In this document: positions 22,860 through 32,659 of the stretch, piece after piece | How the letters are laid out: the number at the start of each line of letters is the position of its first letter | Numbering within the stretch: position 1 is the first letter of the stretch | Source: Distichodus sexfasciatus | Lineage: Eukaryota; Chordata; Actinopteri; Characiformes; Distichodontidae | Assembly: GCA_032718565.1 (NCBI GenBank) | Contig: JAVGVS010000167.1 | Location: forward strand, 573,833-637,832 | Direction: 5' to 3' | DNA length: 64,000 nt | Notes under the pieces: model-generated | What the model saw: the letters and a program-made list of their open reading frames with translations, nothing else | Told to the model about the DNA's origin: nothing | Database searches by the model: none | Translations under genes and position numbers: made by a program

Positions 22860-25680
22860 GAAGCCTGCTACAAACATTTGGAAAGAAACTTCACAAGTCA
22901 TGTTATGCTCACACTAATTTTATTACACATTGATTAAAGTATTACCACATACAACATACTACATTTGGCATTACAAATGTTCATTTATATTTTTATAACA
23001 TAAGCTAGACATATAATAACTCATGGATCTTTTACAGTTAAAATGTAGATAAACTGTTTAAACAAGACCACCTTCTACGTTTCATTGGAGGTTCTCCTTG
23101 GCCTCACTCTAGTTTTTGACAGCTGATCATTTTCAGTGATTTACCTTGAACAGAGTAAGATGATCTGCTCATGTTTCGAACTGAAGCTGCCTCACATCTC
23201 CAGATCTCTTTGAAATGTCCTTGACATTCTAATTAAGCTCTGAATGTGCGTCCCTGGGGGAGCCTCTGCTAAGACATCCGGCTGGTCGCTGTTTACTTAT
23301 TTGGGAGAGTTTGTTGTGAAGCCTGATAATTTCTAGAGAAACAAAAAAGCGTTATACAAAATCAATAAAAAGGTCAATAAGTAAAGTTTGAGCAGCTCAT
23401 TAGCTTTTAGTTTATATGCCCTCTACTTTATAATCACTTTCTGAGGTCAGACTTGCACAGGTGCAAATGCCTGGAATGCTGTTGGCCAATTAGCAGCTTC
23501 TTTATGTCCCCAGTTGACTTTTTTTGGCTTATCATTCACCAAGAACATAATACAGATGTCACAGATTTGTTTTTAGCATCTTATAATTACAGAAGCTCTT
23601 GAAGGCTATTTCGCCAAGAAATAGGTATATTTAAAAATAATCTTATTAAGATATGTTTCACCACAAACATCCATCTTGAAGAAAAACTTTTTACAGTCAT
23701 AGGTGGTAGACGAAATGATGAGTTGAGGCATTTTGATGATTCAAAAATTTGCCTGTGCTCAGAACAAGCTACATGACCTCTCAGTGCTGTCAGTCAGGTG
23801 ATTTACAGAGGCCACATGCATAGTTATCCAGCAAACCTCCCCTTGACCCTCCTTTATTAGCAAGCTGGATAAATGCCATGTAACATCTGCAAGTTACCCC
23901 CTACAATTATAAAGCCTGAGGATTGAAAGAAATCTGTCATTAGAAGGTGCTTAAGGACATGCGGCTGTGCCGATTGGCTCCGGTACAGGATGGCAAATGG
24001 CAAATAGGGTACTATCTGTAAGATGAGCTGGGGCCAGAGGGATAATTAGACAGTTTTGTCAGCTATTGTTGACATAAATATGGCCAACTTTGTGTGCCCC
24101 CCTTCCTATGTTTCACAGCATATCCCCCACCCCCTACTGTGTTTCTCTCTCTCTTTCTATCCCTTTCCCTTCGTCTCACACACAAAGAAATTTGTTTACT
24201 CGACGTTCAACAGGTGGCAGACAAATGTAAGGGTCATGAAAGTGATACTTTGCTTCCTGTGAATGGACAAAAGGCCTGAAATTTTTTTTCACAAGGAATT
24301 TTCCATTAAGGTGTCCGTCTTTCCTTTTTTGTTCCTCTGTCAGTGGTGACAAAACTTATCAATATAGGCATAATTTCATGATGATTTTAAGTTAGCTTTC
24401 TTACTGCATTTGGTCAAGGAGAATATTCCTTTTAATTATACTTCTTTTTCTTTTAGATATCTTCTTTTACAGTGTTTTCCCAGTAGAAATAAAATGCATA
24501 TTTAAGCATTCAATTTCCAAAAATGTTAAAAAGATGCAAATAATATCAAGTATTGTTGATTATTACTACCTGCAGAAACATGCCTAATAAAACTCTTCCA
24601 TGTCTCACCCCCAACTGACACATATACCAATGCTTTACTCTTTGCCATTTCATTAAAATCTTGCACAACTCAGGAACTTTTCTATGCTTTGAACCTGCTA
24701 TTTGGTTTATAGCATACCTGAGTTCAGCTTTGCATCCTGAGAGCTTTACAATCTTGTTGTTTTAGCTCTGTGAGCAGGCTTGTCTGTGAGGAGGCTATAG
24801 AGACCACTAAACTACAGACCCCAAGTCACTGTCATGTAATAGATCAGTAAGGGAAAGAAATGCACTTTGGATAAGGAAATAAGAACAGTACACATTTACA
24901 TCCTTCTTCACTCTCAATAATTAGTGGTCAAAAGCAAAGCTATGTGTAAGACTTGCCCCGTTTGTCAGATGTTCAAGTGGTGGGCCCCAGGTTTATAATT
25001 TGTTGACTGAACTAGACAAGCACATACTAAAAATGGCAAATCTGCAACTGTAACCTTTTTGAGCTGGGTGTGTAAAAGATGTACCAATACAGCATGAAAG
25101 CCAGCAAACTCTTTTTGTGATAGTTTGCCTTGGTTTTTGTGTCTTATTTTTGGGATCAAGTTGTGTCCTTTCTGGCACAGTCAGACAAGGGCCTGTGTTT
25201 TTGAGTCATTTATTAAGACACAAATAGAGCACACACATTCAGTGTAATTGAAACAAACATAGCAGGAAGAAACCGCGACAGAACACCAAAAAATCATGCG
25301 AATGGTCAGGGAGATGGCTAAGCCTTTGAGGCCCCTCAATGACAGAGAGAAATGAGAATCAGCAGTCTCAAGTGGAAGGTACAAAATAGGCCAAGAAGAA
25401 AGTACATTTCCATCAAGCACCGTTAATCATTAAAAAATCATTCACTTTTTTTACATAACATAGGAAAGAGTTAACTGTATTTGATTCTACTTAACCAGGG
25501 TAATCTTGTTATAATCAAACCAAAGCTACAAATATAATGATTACGGCATCTCCTCAATTTGTATACTGTTTTATCTTGCATAATCTACTGCTGTCTTAGA
25601 AGTTCCATATTTTAGTCTTTTTTGTCTTGTACAATATGTGATCAAAATAGTTATGACAAATACAGGTTGCTTCAACAACC
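22860..25680. other. Gene desert segment with enhancer-like blocks
   Basis: No gene recognised. Blocks 23090-23340, 23460-23620 and 23760-24080 are the best candidates in the window for conserved regulatory DNA, with balanced composition, little simple sequence, and cores such as GATAATTAGACAG and TGTCAGCTATTGTTGACA. A further denser block lies at 25180-25430. This rests on sequence texture alone. Confidence 0.25.
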
Positions 25681-25683
25681 CAG

Positions 25684-27110
25684 ACAGTTAACAGAGTCAA
25701 TTACAAAGAACTTGTCATGGCACAGGTGAAAAGCAACCTCTACACTCTTTCAGGACCGCTGCAGTTTGCTTATCACACAAACAGGTCAACAAGTTTATAT
25801 CATCTACCCTTCACCTTTCCCTCTCTCACTTGGGCAATAAAGACTCATGTTAAATTGCTGTTCATAGACTTTAGTTCAGCATTCAACACCATCATTCCCC
25901 AAAGACTGTGTGTAACAAAACGCTGAGCGAGTTGGGACTAGGCACCTCACTCTGTAACTGGATACTGGATTTCCTGTCAGAGAGACCTCAGTCCGTCCGA
26001 ATCGGCGACAACGTTTCCAGCACCATCAGGCTGAAACACAGGAGCTCCTCAGGGCTCAGATTCTCAGTCACTTCTGTTCACACTCCTGACCCACGACTAC
26101 ACTGCCCTACACAGCTCAAACCACATCATCAAATTTGCCACGACATGACTGTGGTGGGGCTCATCAGCAACAACGATGAGTCAGCGTACAGAGATGAGGT
26201 TCAGCAGCTGACTGCCTGGTGCAGTGAGAACAACAATGGACAAATGAATGTAGATAAAACCAAGAAGGAAGTGATTGTCCTTCAGGAGAACTCGCCCCAC
26301 CCACACACCGCTCAGCGTCCACGGTTCCACAGTTTAGGGGCTACCAAGAAACACCAAGTTCCTGGAGTTCACATCTCAGGGCGACCTCACCTGGACCCAT
26401 CACCACCTCCATCACCAAGGCCCAGCAGTGTCTCACTTCCTGGGAATGGCTGGAAGCAAGCCAACCTCCCTCCTCCCACCCCTCACCGTGTTCTGGGGGC
26501 ACCATAGAAAGTGTCTGACCAGTTGCATCTCCGTCTGGTTTAATGCTGCTTACTGCTGCCGACATCAGGTGGCTACAACGGACTGTCCAAAGCAGCTGTA
26601 GCTTTATCATCAGGTGTCTCTCCCCATTGCTGCAGGACATCATCTCCAACGCTGCATCAGGAGGGCCTCCTGCATCGTGCGCGACCCCTCACATCCTTCA
26701 CATGGACTCTTCCACACTCCTTCCCATCGGCAGACTCTGCAGCATCAGGATTTCGTTTCACCAGAATACATGATATCTTTTTCCTGGCCATCAGACTCTT
26801 GAACACTTTTACCTGCATCTCTGCATGCGTGACCCTCACATCCTTCACATGGACTCTTTACACTCCTCCCATCCGGCAGACTCTACCGCAGCATCAGGAC
26901 TCGTTCCACCAGAATGCATGATATCTTTTTCCCACAAGCCATCCAGACTCTTGAACACACCTGTGCTCACACTCTCCCCCCACACACACCTGGACTATGA
27001 ACTAACGCTGTTGCACCTCTGCACTTTACACCTCACCGTTGCTGTGATGCGCATGCCTACCACTATGCCTACCACAAACAAATGTTTTTCATTTTAAATA
27101 AAGCAACTCA
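25684..27110 (+). mobile_element. Jockey-group LINE fragment (RT and 3' end)
   Basis: This is a plus-strand, 5'-truncated non-LTR element of the same broad group as the one at 4930-6500. It retains part of the reverse transcriptase, the carboxy-terminal domain and a 3' end finishing in TTTAAATAAAGCAAC. It is frameshifted in several places and its carboxy-terminal region is duplicated in tandem. No flanking duplication was found. Confidence 0.65.
25700..26960 (+). pseudogene. LINE reverse transcriptase, frameshifted
   Basis: In order: GPLQFAYHTNRST near 25750, palm motif LLFIDFSSAFNTIIPQ near 25870, LCNWILDFLSERPQSVRIGD near 25960, and NNDESAYRDEVQQLTAWC near 26190. The template-grip and catalytic region (26030-26150) is in a shifted frame; the DNA still resembles an 'IIKFA-DD' stretch, but here it reads HHQICHDMTVVGLI, so the catalytic aspartate pair is disrupted. 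At least three frame changes separate the blocks. It is inactive. The enzyme's normal role is target-primed reverse transcription. Confidence 0.65.
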
Positions 27111-27210
27111 TATCCAACCTGTCATGTCGCTGTCTCAATGACAATTACCCAAAAATGCAACTGTGCTGGCTGAGTCCTGCTTTTAATTGAAATGTGGAAA
27201 ACAAACAAAC

Positions 27211-27278
<68 letters not shown>
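27211..27278. repeat. (AAT)n microsatellite
   Basis: About 23 uninterrupted AAT units, the longest simple repeat in the window. It gives an apparent polyasparagine frame that should not be read as coding. Length and purity suggest it is polymorphic. Confidence 0.95.
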
Positions 27279-27279
<1 letters not shown>

Positions 27280-27334
27280 GTTCCAATATTTCCTTACTAT
27301 CTAACCAACAAGCAAAGGTACATGTTCATCACTC

Positions 27335-28018
27335 AAGTAGAAGTACAAATACTTGTGCTAAAAAAGACTCTGGTAAAAGTTAACTAGACCTCAGATTAAT
27401 ACAACTGGAAAAAAGCAGCTTAATTTCCCATTAGCTCTGTTATACATGTTATACATTCTCCAGGAGTCTTTCTTGCTGCCAACTATTTCAAACTTTTCTT
27501 TGAGATAAGGCCAGGAATGTGAAATGTTTTGCTGGTGTCCATGTGAATTGTTGTCTCCATTCTCTCTATCGGTTTCAGTCACGTCACATACGGAGCTTTC
27601 TCCCACTACCTCCGCTGCCATCATGCTTATATTGCACCTGTTTTGTCTAGTATTACGTCTGATGACTTGTCGCATGTCGTGTCATGTGAATGCACATTAT
27701 CATTTCAAGCATTCTGATTGGTGGAATAGTAAATGTGACATGAGCGAACACACCAAATATCCCCTTGATGTTTAGCGCAATGATACAAAATAGGCATAAA
27801 TAGCCTAATAATAGCTAACCTCGCTCAAATTAATTTAAACTACAGTAACGAGTCTGTTTTAAAAATGGAGTAGAAAGTACAGATATTCATGTTAAAAATG
27901 TATCTAGTAAAAGTACAAAGTTGGCAGAATAATAAGTCAAGTAAAGTATAGATACTCGAAAATTCTACTTAAGTACAGTAATGAAGTATTTGTACTTTGT
28001 TACATCCCATCTCTGCCA
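27335..28018 (-). mobile_element. hAT-like non-autonomous DNA transposon
   Basis: The right end, read on the minus strand, starts CAGAGATGGGATGTAACAAA and continues GTACAAATACTTC, the start of a common fish hAT family; CAGNG is a typical hAT terminus. The left end carries the matching subterminal block CTCAAGTAGAAGTACAAATA, but I cannot see its outermost bases, perhaps because the (AAT)n tract replaced them. The interior has no transposase. Confidence 0.55.
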
Positions 28019-28019
28019 A

Positions 28020-28307
28020 CCAGAGTCTGGATGAAGTGGAGGAGACACTGACTGATACGCCCCTGCTCAAACGGGCCAATGGGAATGCAGTGCAGTTTTG
28101 ACAATCGTCCTGTAACCTGAAGGAGAATATATAGAACCCCTGAAGAGTAAGGTGGGAAAAAAAAAAAAAGCTATGTGTAAAAGTTGCAGATAAATGGATC
28201 TCCGTGAGAATATAAGACAACACCGGGGCTCATAAATAGCGGGAAGCTAAATGTTTAATTTTTTTCTCTAGTTTTCATTGGATGGACAGAGCATTTCTCA
28301 GGATTGG
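28020..28307. other. Short spacer with no gene
   Basis: No recognised feature apart from a poly-A tract at about 28157-28168. It ends with ATTGG, the presumed target-site copy next to the LTR element. Confidence 0.4.
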
Positions 28308-29186
28308 TGTCATGTCTCCCCCAGGACTGTTGGCCCCGTCGGCCACTAGTGGCTGCAAGAGACTCTGTATATAGTTCACGTGGGTTCATGGTTCACGGTG
28401 TGTATATGTCCTTATATGGTTCTGTTGTGTCGGTTCCTCCCCTTGTGTCTAGTTGTGTGTAATCCATTGGTTGTTCCCTGATTGTCTGTTTAGTTTAGCC
28501 CCTATATAAGTTAAGTCCTTTGTTTCAGTCATTGTCCATACACCCTCATATTATCCATGTCTCGCCTTATCCCATGTTTGGAACCTGTGACTTCACCCAT
28601 GCTACTGTTTGATGTCTGCCGTTTGCCGTATGTTCTGGTAAAGTCTGTCTTTGTCCTGTGTGCTTTGTTCGTGTCTGTTAAGAGTGTTAGAAGTTAGAGT
28701 AGCCATTAGCATTAGTCGTTAGTGTAGCATAGTTAGCACAAACCATTAGCATAGTTAGCATTAGCAGTTATCATTAGCTTTAGGATTAGTATAGTCAATG
28801 TAAGCATTAGCCACTTCCGGTTCCCCTTCCCGTCTAGCATTAGCATTTAGCCTGTTTAGCCTTAGCCATAGATTTAGAGTAGGTTAGCGTTGTTTATGTT
28901 TCCCTGTTCTTGTCCTGTTCCTGATTCACCTCCCGTTTGGTTCTCTCCCCATCTTAGTGTTCATGTTTCCCTGCATTGATTCCTAGTCCCCGCCCAAGTT
29001 CTGCTCCCTCTGAAATAGTCATAGGGTTTTGTTTAGTCTGTGTTAGCCTGTCTTGGCATCCTTGTCTTGTGCTTTTTGCTCCTTCTGTTCGACCCCTCCT
29101 GATTCCCTGTCTGTCATTCTGTAAATAAATCGTCTTCACGTAAACCTTCCCACAATCTGCATCTGCTCCTTACCCGCAACGTGACA
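28308..29186 (+). repeat. 5' LTR of the non-autonomous element (879 bp)
   Basis: Begins TGTCA and ends TGACA. It contains a TATA-type box in CCTATATAAGTT (28501) and a GTAAATAAAT polyadenylation signal (29121) before the end, so U3, R and U5 can be placed roughly. The stretch 28690-28870 is dense in TTAGCATT/TTAGC words, a feature echoed in the other Gypsy-type LTRs here. Confidence 0.7.
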
Positions 29187-29187
29187 G

Positions 29188-30430
29188 ATGCATGGACCAA
29201 ACACACGCAGCAGAAAGTAACTGGCCAGCGGTGCATCGGGAGTATGCGCCCTGGGAGGTGCAAGGAAGAGCCAGGGCTCACCAGCTTGAAGGGCAAGATG
29301 AGCCCAGCAGCTTCTCCCCCTCCGAACTGCTGTGCTACCCGGACTCCGACGATGAGCTGGAGGACTGGTTGGACCCCACGAGGCAACAAAACTTGGTGGT
29401 TGGGTTCCCCCATGACCCAGCTGCAGCTGTTCCCCTGGGATGAGGGCTCAGACCAGGAGCTGGAGGAGGAGCTGGACCCCTTGGAGGAAAAACCCTGGTG
29501 GTGGGGTCTCCCCATCATACAGATGGGTGCTATCGTCAGTGAAGAAGTTGGAGGATTGCACAGGGTCAAGAAATGGAGGAAGCGGGGCCGGGCACGCCAC
29601 CGCTCCTCTGACGACCAGGCTTCCCTGACCATAATGACCCAGCTTCCACCTCAAGGTGCTTCAGGTGCTCACCCGCAGCCAGCGTCTGCCCCTGGAAAAA
29701 CCTTTCAGCCAGCACCCGTCCCCAAGAGGGCCCCGAAGTCCAGACAGGTCCCACAAGCTCCATCACCACCACCTCCAGACCCACGTCCTTCATCATCTCT
29801 GGACTTCACCTCACTCGTCCAGCCACAGCGACTCCAGGGAATGGTGGAACAGCTCCAGGGGCTGAAAGGAGCTCTGGAGGCCATCGTATCTACCCTGAAG
29901 GTGCACACCCCATCCCTGCCGGGTCACAGCCCACGCCCGTTGGCATCTCCCATCTTCAACCCTGGGCCATCCGTGTCTACGGCCCTCAGGACTACCAAGC
30001 CTGCTCCAAGGGCCCGTGAGCCCATCAAGACTGTGCCAGGGGTGCTCAACCCCGTCAAGTTGGTTCCAGAGGTGCTTGTGCCTGCTCAGCCTGTTCCAGG
30101 GGCGCTCAAGCCCGCCAAGCCCGTCCCAAGAACCTGTGACCTCGGCAAGGCACTTACACCGACCCAGTCTCTTCAGGAGCAGGTGGCTTGCAGCAGGTGG
30201 CTGCCGCCGAAGAGGTCTTGCAGCAGGTATCTGCCACTAAGGAGGCCTTGCAGCCCGAGCCTGCTGCCGAGGAGGCCTTGCAGCTGGAGTCTGCCACCCT
30301 CAAGGCCACCGAGACTGTGTCTGCCACCCTCGAGGCCACCGGGACTGTGTCTGCCGCCCTCGAGGCCACCGAGACTGTGTCTGCCACCCTCGAGGCCACC
30401 GGGACTGTGTCTGCCGCCCTCGAGGCCTCG
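29188..30430 (+). pseudogene. Gag-like acidic/proline-rich protein of the LTR element
   Basis: A first frame opens at ATG 29192, 6 bp after the LTR (MDQTHAAES...), and includes the acidic DSDDELEDWLD. It closes at 29443, while a second frame is open across the same region and on to 30839, carrying EGSDQELEEELDPLEE, a basic KKWRKRGRARHR and long proline-rich segments (APSPPPPDPRPSSS). Continuity of character between the frames suggests one shifted protein. There is no zinc knuckle or enzymatic domain. The 3' part repeats motifs such as KPVPGALKPAKPVP, leading into exact 30-bp tandem units. The function is unknown; a structural Gag-like role is inference. Confidence 0.45.
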
Positions 30431-30705
30431 TGCCTGCTCATCGAAAGGCCGCTCAGCCCATGCCTGCTCATCGAAAGGCCGCTCAGCCCGTGCCTGCTCA
30501 TCGAAAGGCCGCTCAGCCCGTGCCTGCTCATCGAAAGGCCGCTCAGCCCGTGCCTGCTCATCGAAAGGCCGCTCAGCCTGTGCCTGCTCATCGAAAGGCC
30601 GCTCAGCCCATGCCTGCTCATCGAAAGGCCGCTCAGCCCGTGCCTGCTCATTGAAAGTCCGCTCAGCCCATGCCTGCTCATCGAAAGTCCGCTCAGCCCG
30701 TGCCT
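30289..30705 (+). repeat. Two adjacent 30-bp coding minisatellites
   Basis: The first array (30289-30430) has nearly five 30-bp units starting GTCTGCCACCCTCGAGGCCA. The second (30431-30700) has nine units starting TGCCTGCTCATCGAAAGGCC, differing at one to three positions each, with a partial tenth unit. Because 30 is a multiple of three, several frames on both strands stay open. The most plausible reading is the proline/alanine-rich decapeptide MPAHRKAAQP, whose composition continues the upstream protein. Near-identity of the units indicates recent expansion or homogenisation. Confidence 0.9.
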
Positions 30706-30738
30706 GCCGTGCATCCGCTCCTTACCCGCAACGTAACA

Positions 30739-31014
30739 ATCGGCAGGGCTGGTCCCTGGGGGGGCAATTTTTTCATAATATGGGGCCTTTAAACTGTGTT
30801 TTTTGGGTTGCAGTAAGTTACAAAGCGTATCACATATGACAGATGCATTCTGCTTGAAATTGGGGGAAAACACCAAATGTGCCAACGGAGATGCTACAGA
30901 GTCTGGGCCTGCCAACACCATTACCAGCACCCAGGACAAAACCCAAAGTGGTGAGACGCAGCTAGCCAAAACAAAAGCATTGTGCTATCTGTGGTTTCAG
31001 CATTCAAGCCAGTG
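30739..31014. other. Spacer, possible hAT terminus
   Basis: Contains GGCAGGGCTGGTCCCTGGGG close to the LTR element's right edge, resembling the terminus of fish ZMYM-type hAT elements (CAGGGCTGG...). No partner terminus was found, so this is only a possibility. No gene seen. Confidence 0.25.
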
Positions 31015-31895
31015 TGAAATGAAGAACTGTTGCATCTTTATTTTCATGGAAATGTGGCTAACGGAGACATCACAAACTCAACTATCCTTTTAGATGTGTT
31101 AGCCTGCCACCAAGCTGACAGAAAAGCCTCTTCATCCAGTAAGAGTCACTGGGGCAGTTTGGGTGTATACATTGACAAACACATGGACGAACTCTGCTGA
31201 AGTGATTCACCACTGTTCACCAAGTTTTTAGTCATAAAGTGTCACCCGTTCTCTCTGAGATTTCTCTGTAGTGCTAGTTGTAGCCGTGTACCTGCCGCCT
31301 AGCACCAATGCTAACCTTGCAGTAAAAGAATCTCTTAAAAAAAAGTTTGCGGCAGGTTTGTGGCAAACTTGTGGTTAATTTGTGGTTAACAGTGGAGATT
31401 GCCAGAATATATTGTCACAAGTTTGCCATTCCAGCCACCAGTGCTAAACTTTCTGCAATGATCTGGCAACAAGGACAAATTGCTGCTAGTGGCAAATGTA
31501 ATTGCCAGTGATTTGCCAAAACAGTTTGGCAATAGTAAACATTTGCCGACAGATTTACAAGTTTGCTGTCCACTGAAGTCCACTGAAAGTTTACCACAAA
31601 ACTAGTTTGCATGTGAGAATATGAACTTTGTGGCAACATTATCAAAGGCTAATGTGAACTGTTTGCCAGAAGCCTAAAATTGTTGCTATTAACAACCTCC
31701 AGAATGCGTACCCAGACAGACTGTTGATAATTGTTGATGACTTCAATCACACAAATCTGAATTCAGTTTTCCCCAAATTCTACTAGCATGTGGGCTTTGC
31801 TACAAGAGGAAAGAATGTTTACACCAACATGTGTAATGCCTTTAAAGCAGCTACACACACCCACATTGCTCTTCTGATCACGCAATGGTAACGTT
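31015..31895 (+). pseudogene. LINE AP-endonuclease domain, split by an insertion
   Basis: The domain nicks target DNA for LINE insertion. Visible parts: CCIFIFMEMWLTE near 31030 (family motif around 'TETWL', with T to M change), a WGSLGVYIDKH-type stretch near 31155 in a shifted frame, VVAVYLPPSTNANLAVKE near 31275, then after an insertion AINNLQNAYPDRLLIIVDDF near 31680 and FATRGKNVYTN near 31795. The catalytic 'GDFNH' block reads DDFNH. Several stops and frameshifts break it. The endonuclease is on the plus strand, whereas the RT piece just downstream is on the minus strand. Confidence 0.55.
31336..31683. mobile_element. Unclassified insertion rich in TTTGCC/GGCAAA words
   Basis: This segment interrupts the LINE endonuclease exactly between two adjacent conserved blocks, so it is an insertion. 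It contains at least five TTTGCC or GGCAAA hexamers on one strand or the other (for example near 31365, 31423, 31492, 31513, 31659). I found no inverted termini and no transposase. It may be a fragment of a non-autonomous DNA transposon. Confidence 0.4.
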
Positions 31896-31914
31896 ACTGG
31901 TGTTGGTGGTCCAC

Positions 31915-32140
31915 GAGGACCCGTGGATGCTGAGTGGTGTGTGGTCTTTAGTTTTCCTAAAATTGATGATCATTTCTTTGGTTTTGTCCACATTCAGCAA
32001 CAGGTTGTTCTCATTGCACCGGTCAGCCAACTGCTGAACCCTGTTTCTGTACACCCCCTCATCATTGTTGCAGTGAACTGAGAACGCAGCCCTGAGGAAC
32101 TCCTGTGCTCAGTCTGACGATGCTGAAAATGTTGTTACCA
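31915..32140 (-). pseudogene. LINE reverse transcriptase fragment with catalytic region deleted
   Basis: On the minus strand the fragment reads, in order, a GNNIFSIVRLSTGVPQGCVL-type template-grip block, then directly NNDEGVYRNRVQQLADRC and NENNLLLNVDKTKEMIINFR. The stretch normally between them, including the FADD catalytic box, is missing, so an internal deletion removed the active site. It lies head-to-head with the plus-strand endonuclease fragment, so the two may come from different insertions or a rearrangement. Confidence 0.6.
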
Positions 32141-32650
32141 ATACACCTGATGCTATGGCCCTGTTAGCCTCCCAGCCTGATGCTATGGTCCTGTTACCCT
32201 CCCAACCTGATGCTACAGCTCTGGTAGCCTCCCAGTCTGATGCTATGACTGGTCTGTCCCCCTCTGCTCCCGATACAGCATTAGCCAGTCTGTCCTCCTC
32301 TGCTCCCAATATGATATGAGCCAGTCTGTTATCCTGCTGCTCCTGCCTCTCAGATTATCCCAGTTCCAGAGTCATTCACTCCTGTCTCTCCTGTTAAGGC
32401 ACATGCCATTTTAGACCCTCCTGATATCACCTCAGTTACTCTGACTTCCCTTGACGTGGCCCTTACCACTCTGACTTCCCCTGATGTGCCCCCACCACTC
32501 TGATTTCCCCTGATGTGGACCTGATCACTCTGACTTCCCCTGACATAGCCCGACTTCCCCTGACTGCCCCTGAAGTGGTCTCTCAGACCCTGTCTGCTCC
32601 CGCACTGGCCTCTCAGCCACTGTCTTCTCCTGAGCTGGCCTATTAGCTCC
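32141..32650 (+). repeat. Degenerate ~30-bp coding-like tandem repeats
   Basis: The first part repeats GCCTCCCAGCCTGATGCTAT-like units (peptide theme LASQPDAMVL, 32145-32260). The second repeats CTGACTTCCCCTGATGTGG-like units (theme LTSPDV, 32440-32580). Stops and indels interrupt both. Period and proline/serine-rich character recall the repeat region of the LTR element at 28308-30738, so this may be the decayed interior of a related non-autonomous LTR element. No LTR was found beside it. Confidence 0.45.
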
Positions 32651-32659
32651 TTTGTCACT

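Larger units (their letters stand above)
28308..30738 (+). mobile_element. Non-autonomous LTR retrotransposon with repetitive coding region
   Basis: It starts TGTCATGTC and ends CGTAACA. The 5' LTR (28308-29186) is complete; only the last ~28 bp of a 3' LTR remain (30711-30738), matching the 5' LTR end except for two transitions. Flanking pentamers are ATTGG and ATCGG, four of five matching, as expected for an aged 5-bp duplication. The interior has a Gag-like acidic/proline-rich region and tandem repeats but no protease, RT or integrase, so it would depend on another element. The very short 3' LTR could be a deletion or an aberrant insertion product. Confidence 0.65.

Noticed and set aside
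24056..24279. Short serine/leucine-rich frames
   Set aside because: They come from a CT-rich stretch (about 24108-24180) and overlap in two frames.
27187..27387. Frame encoding a long polyasparagine run
   Set aside because: It is the (AAT)n microsatellite read as codons; nothing coding flanks it.
30154..30969. 271-codon minus-strand frame with GLSMSRH repeats
   Set aside because: It is the reverse complement of the 30-bp minisatellite, which leaves several frames open because the period is a multiple of three.
31015..32140. Twin-priming as the cause of the inverted LINE pieces
   Set aside because: Twin priming keeps the 3' part in sense next to the tail and inverts the 5' part; here the order and missing tail do not fit.
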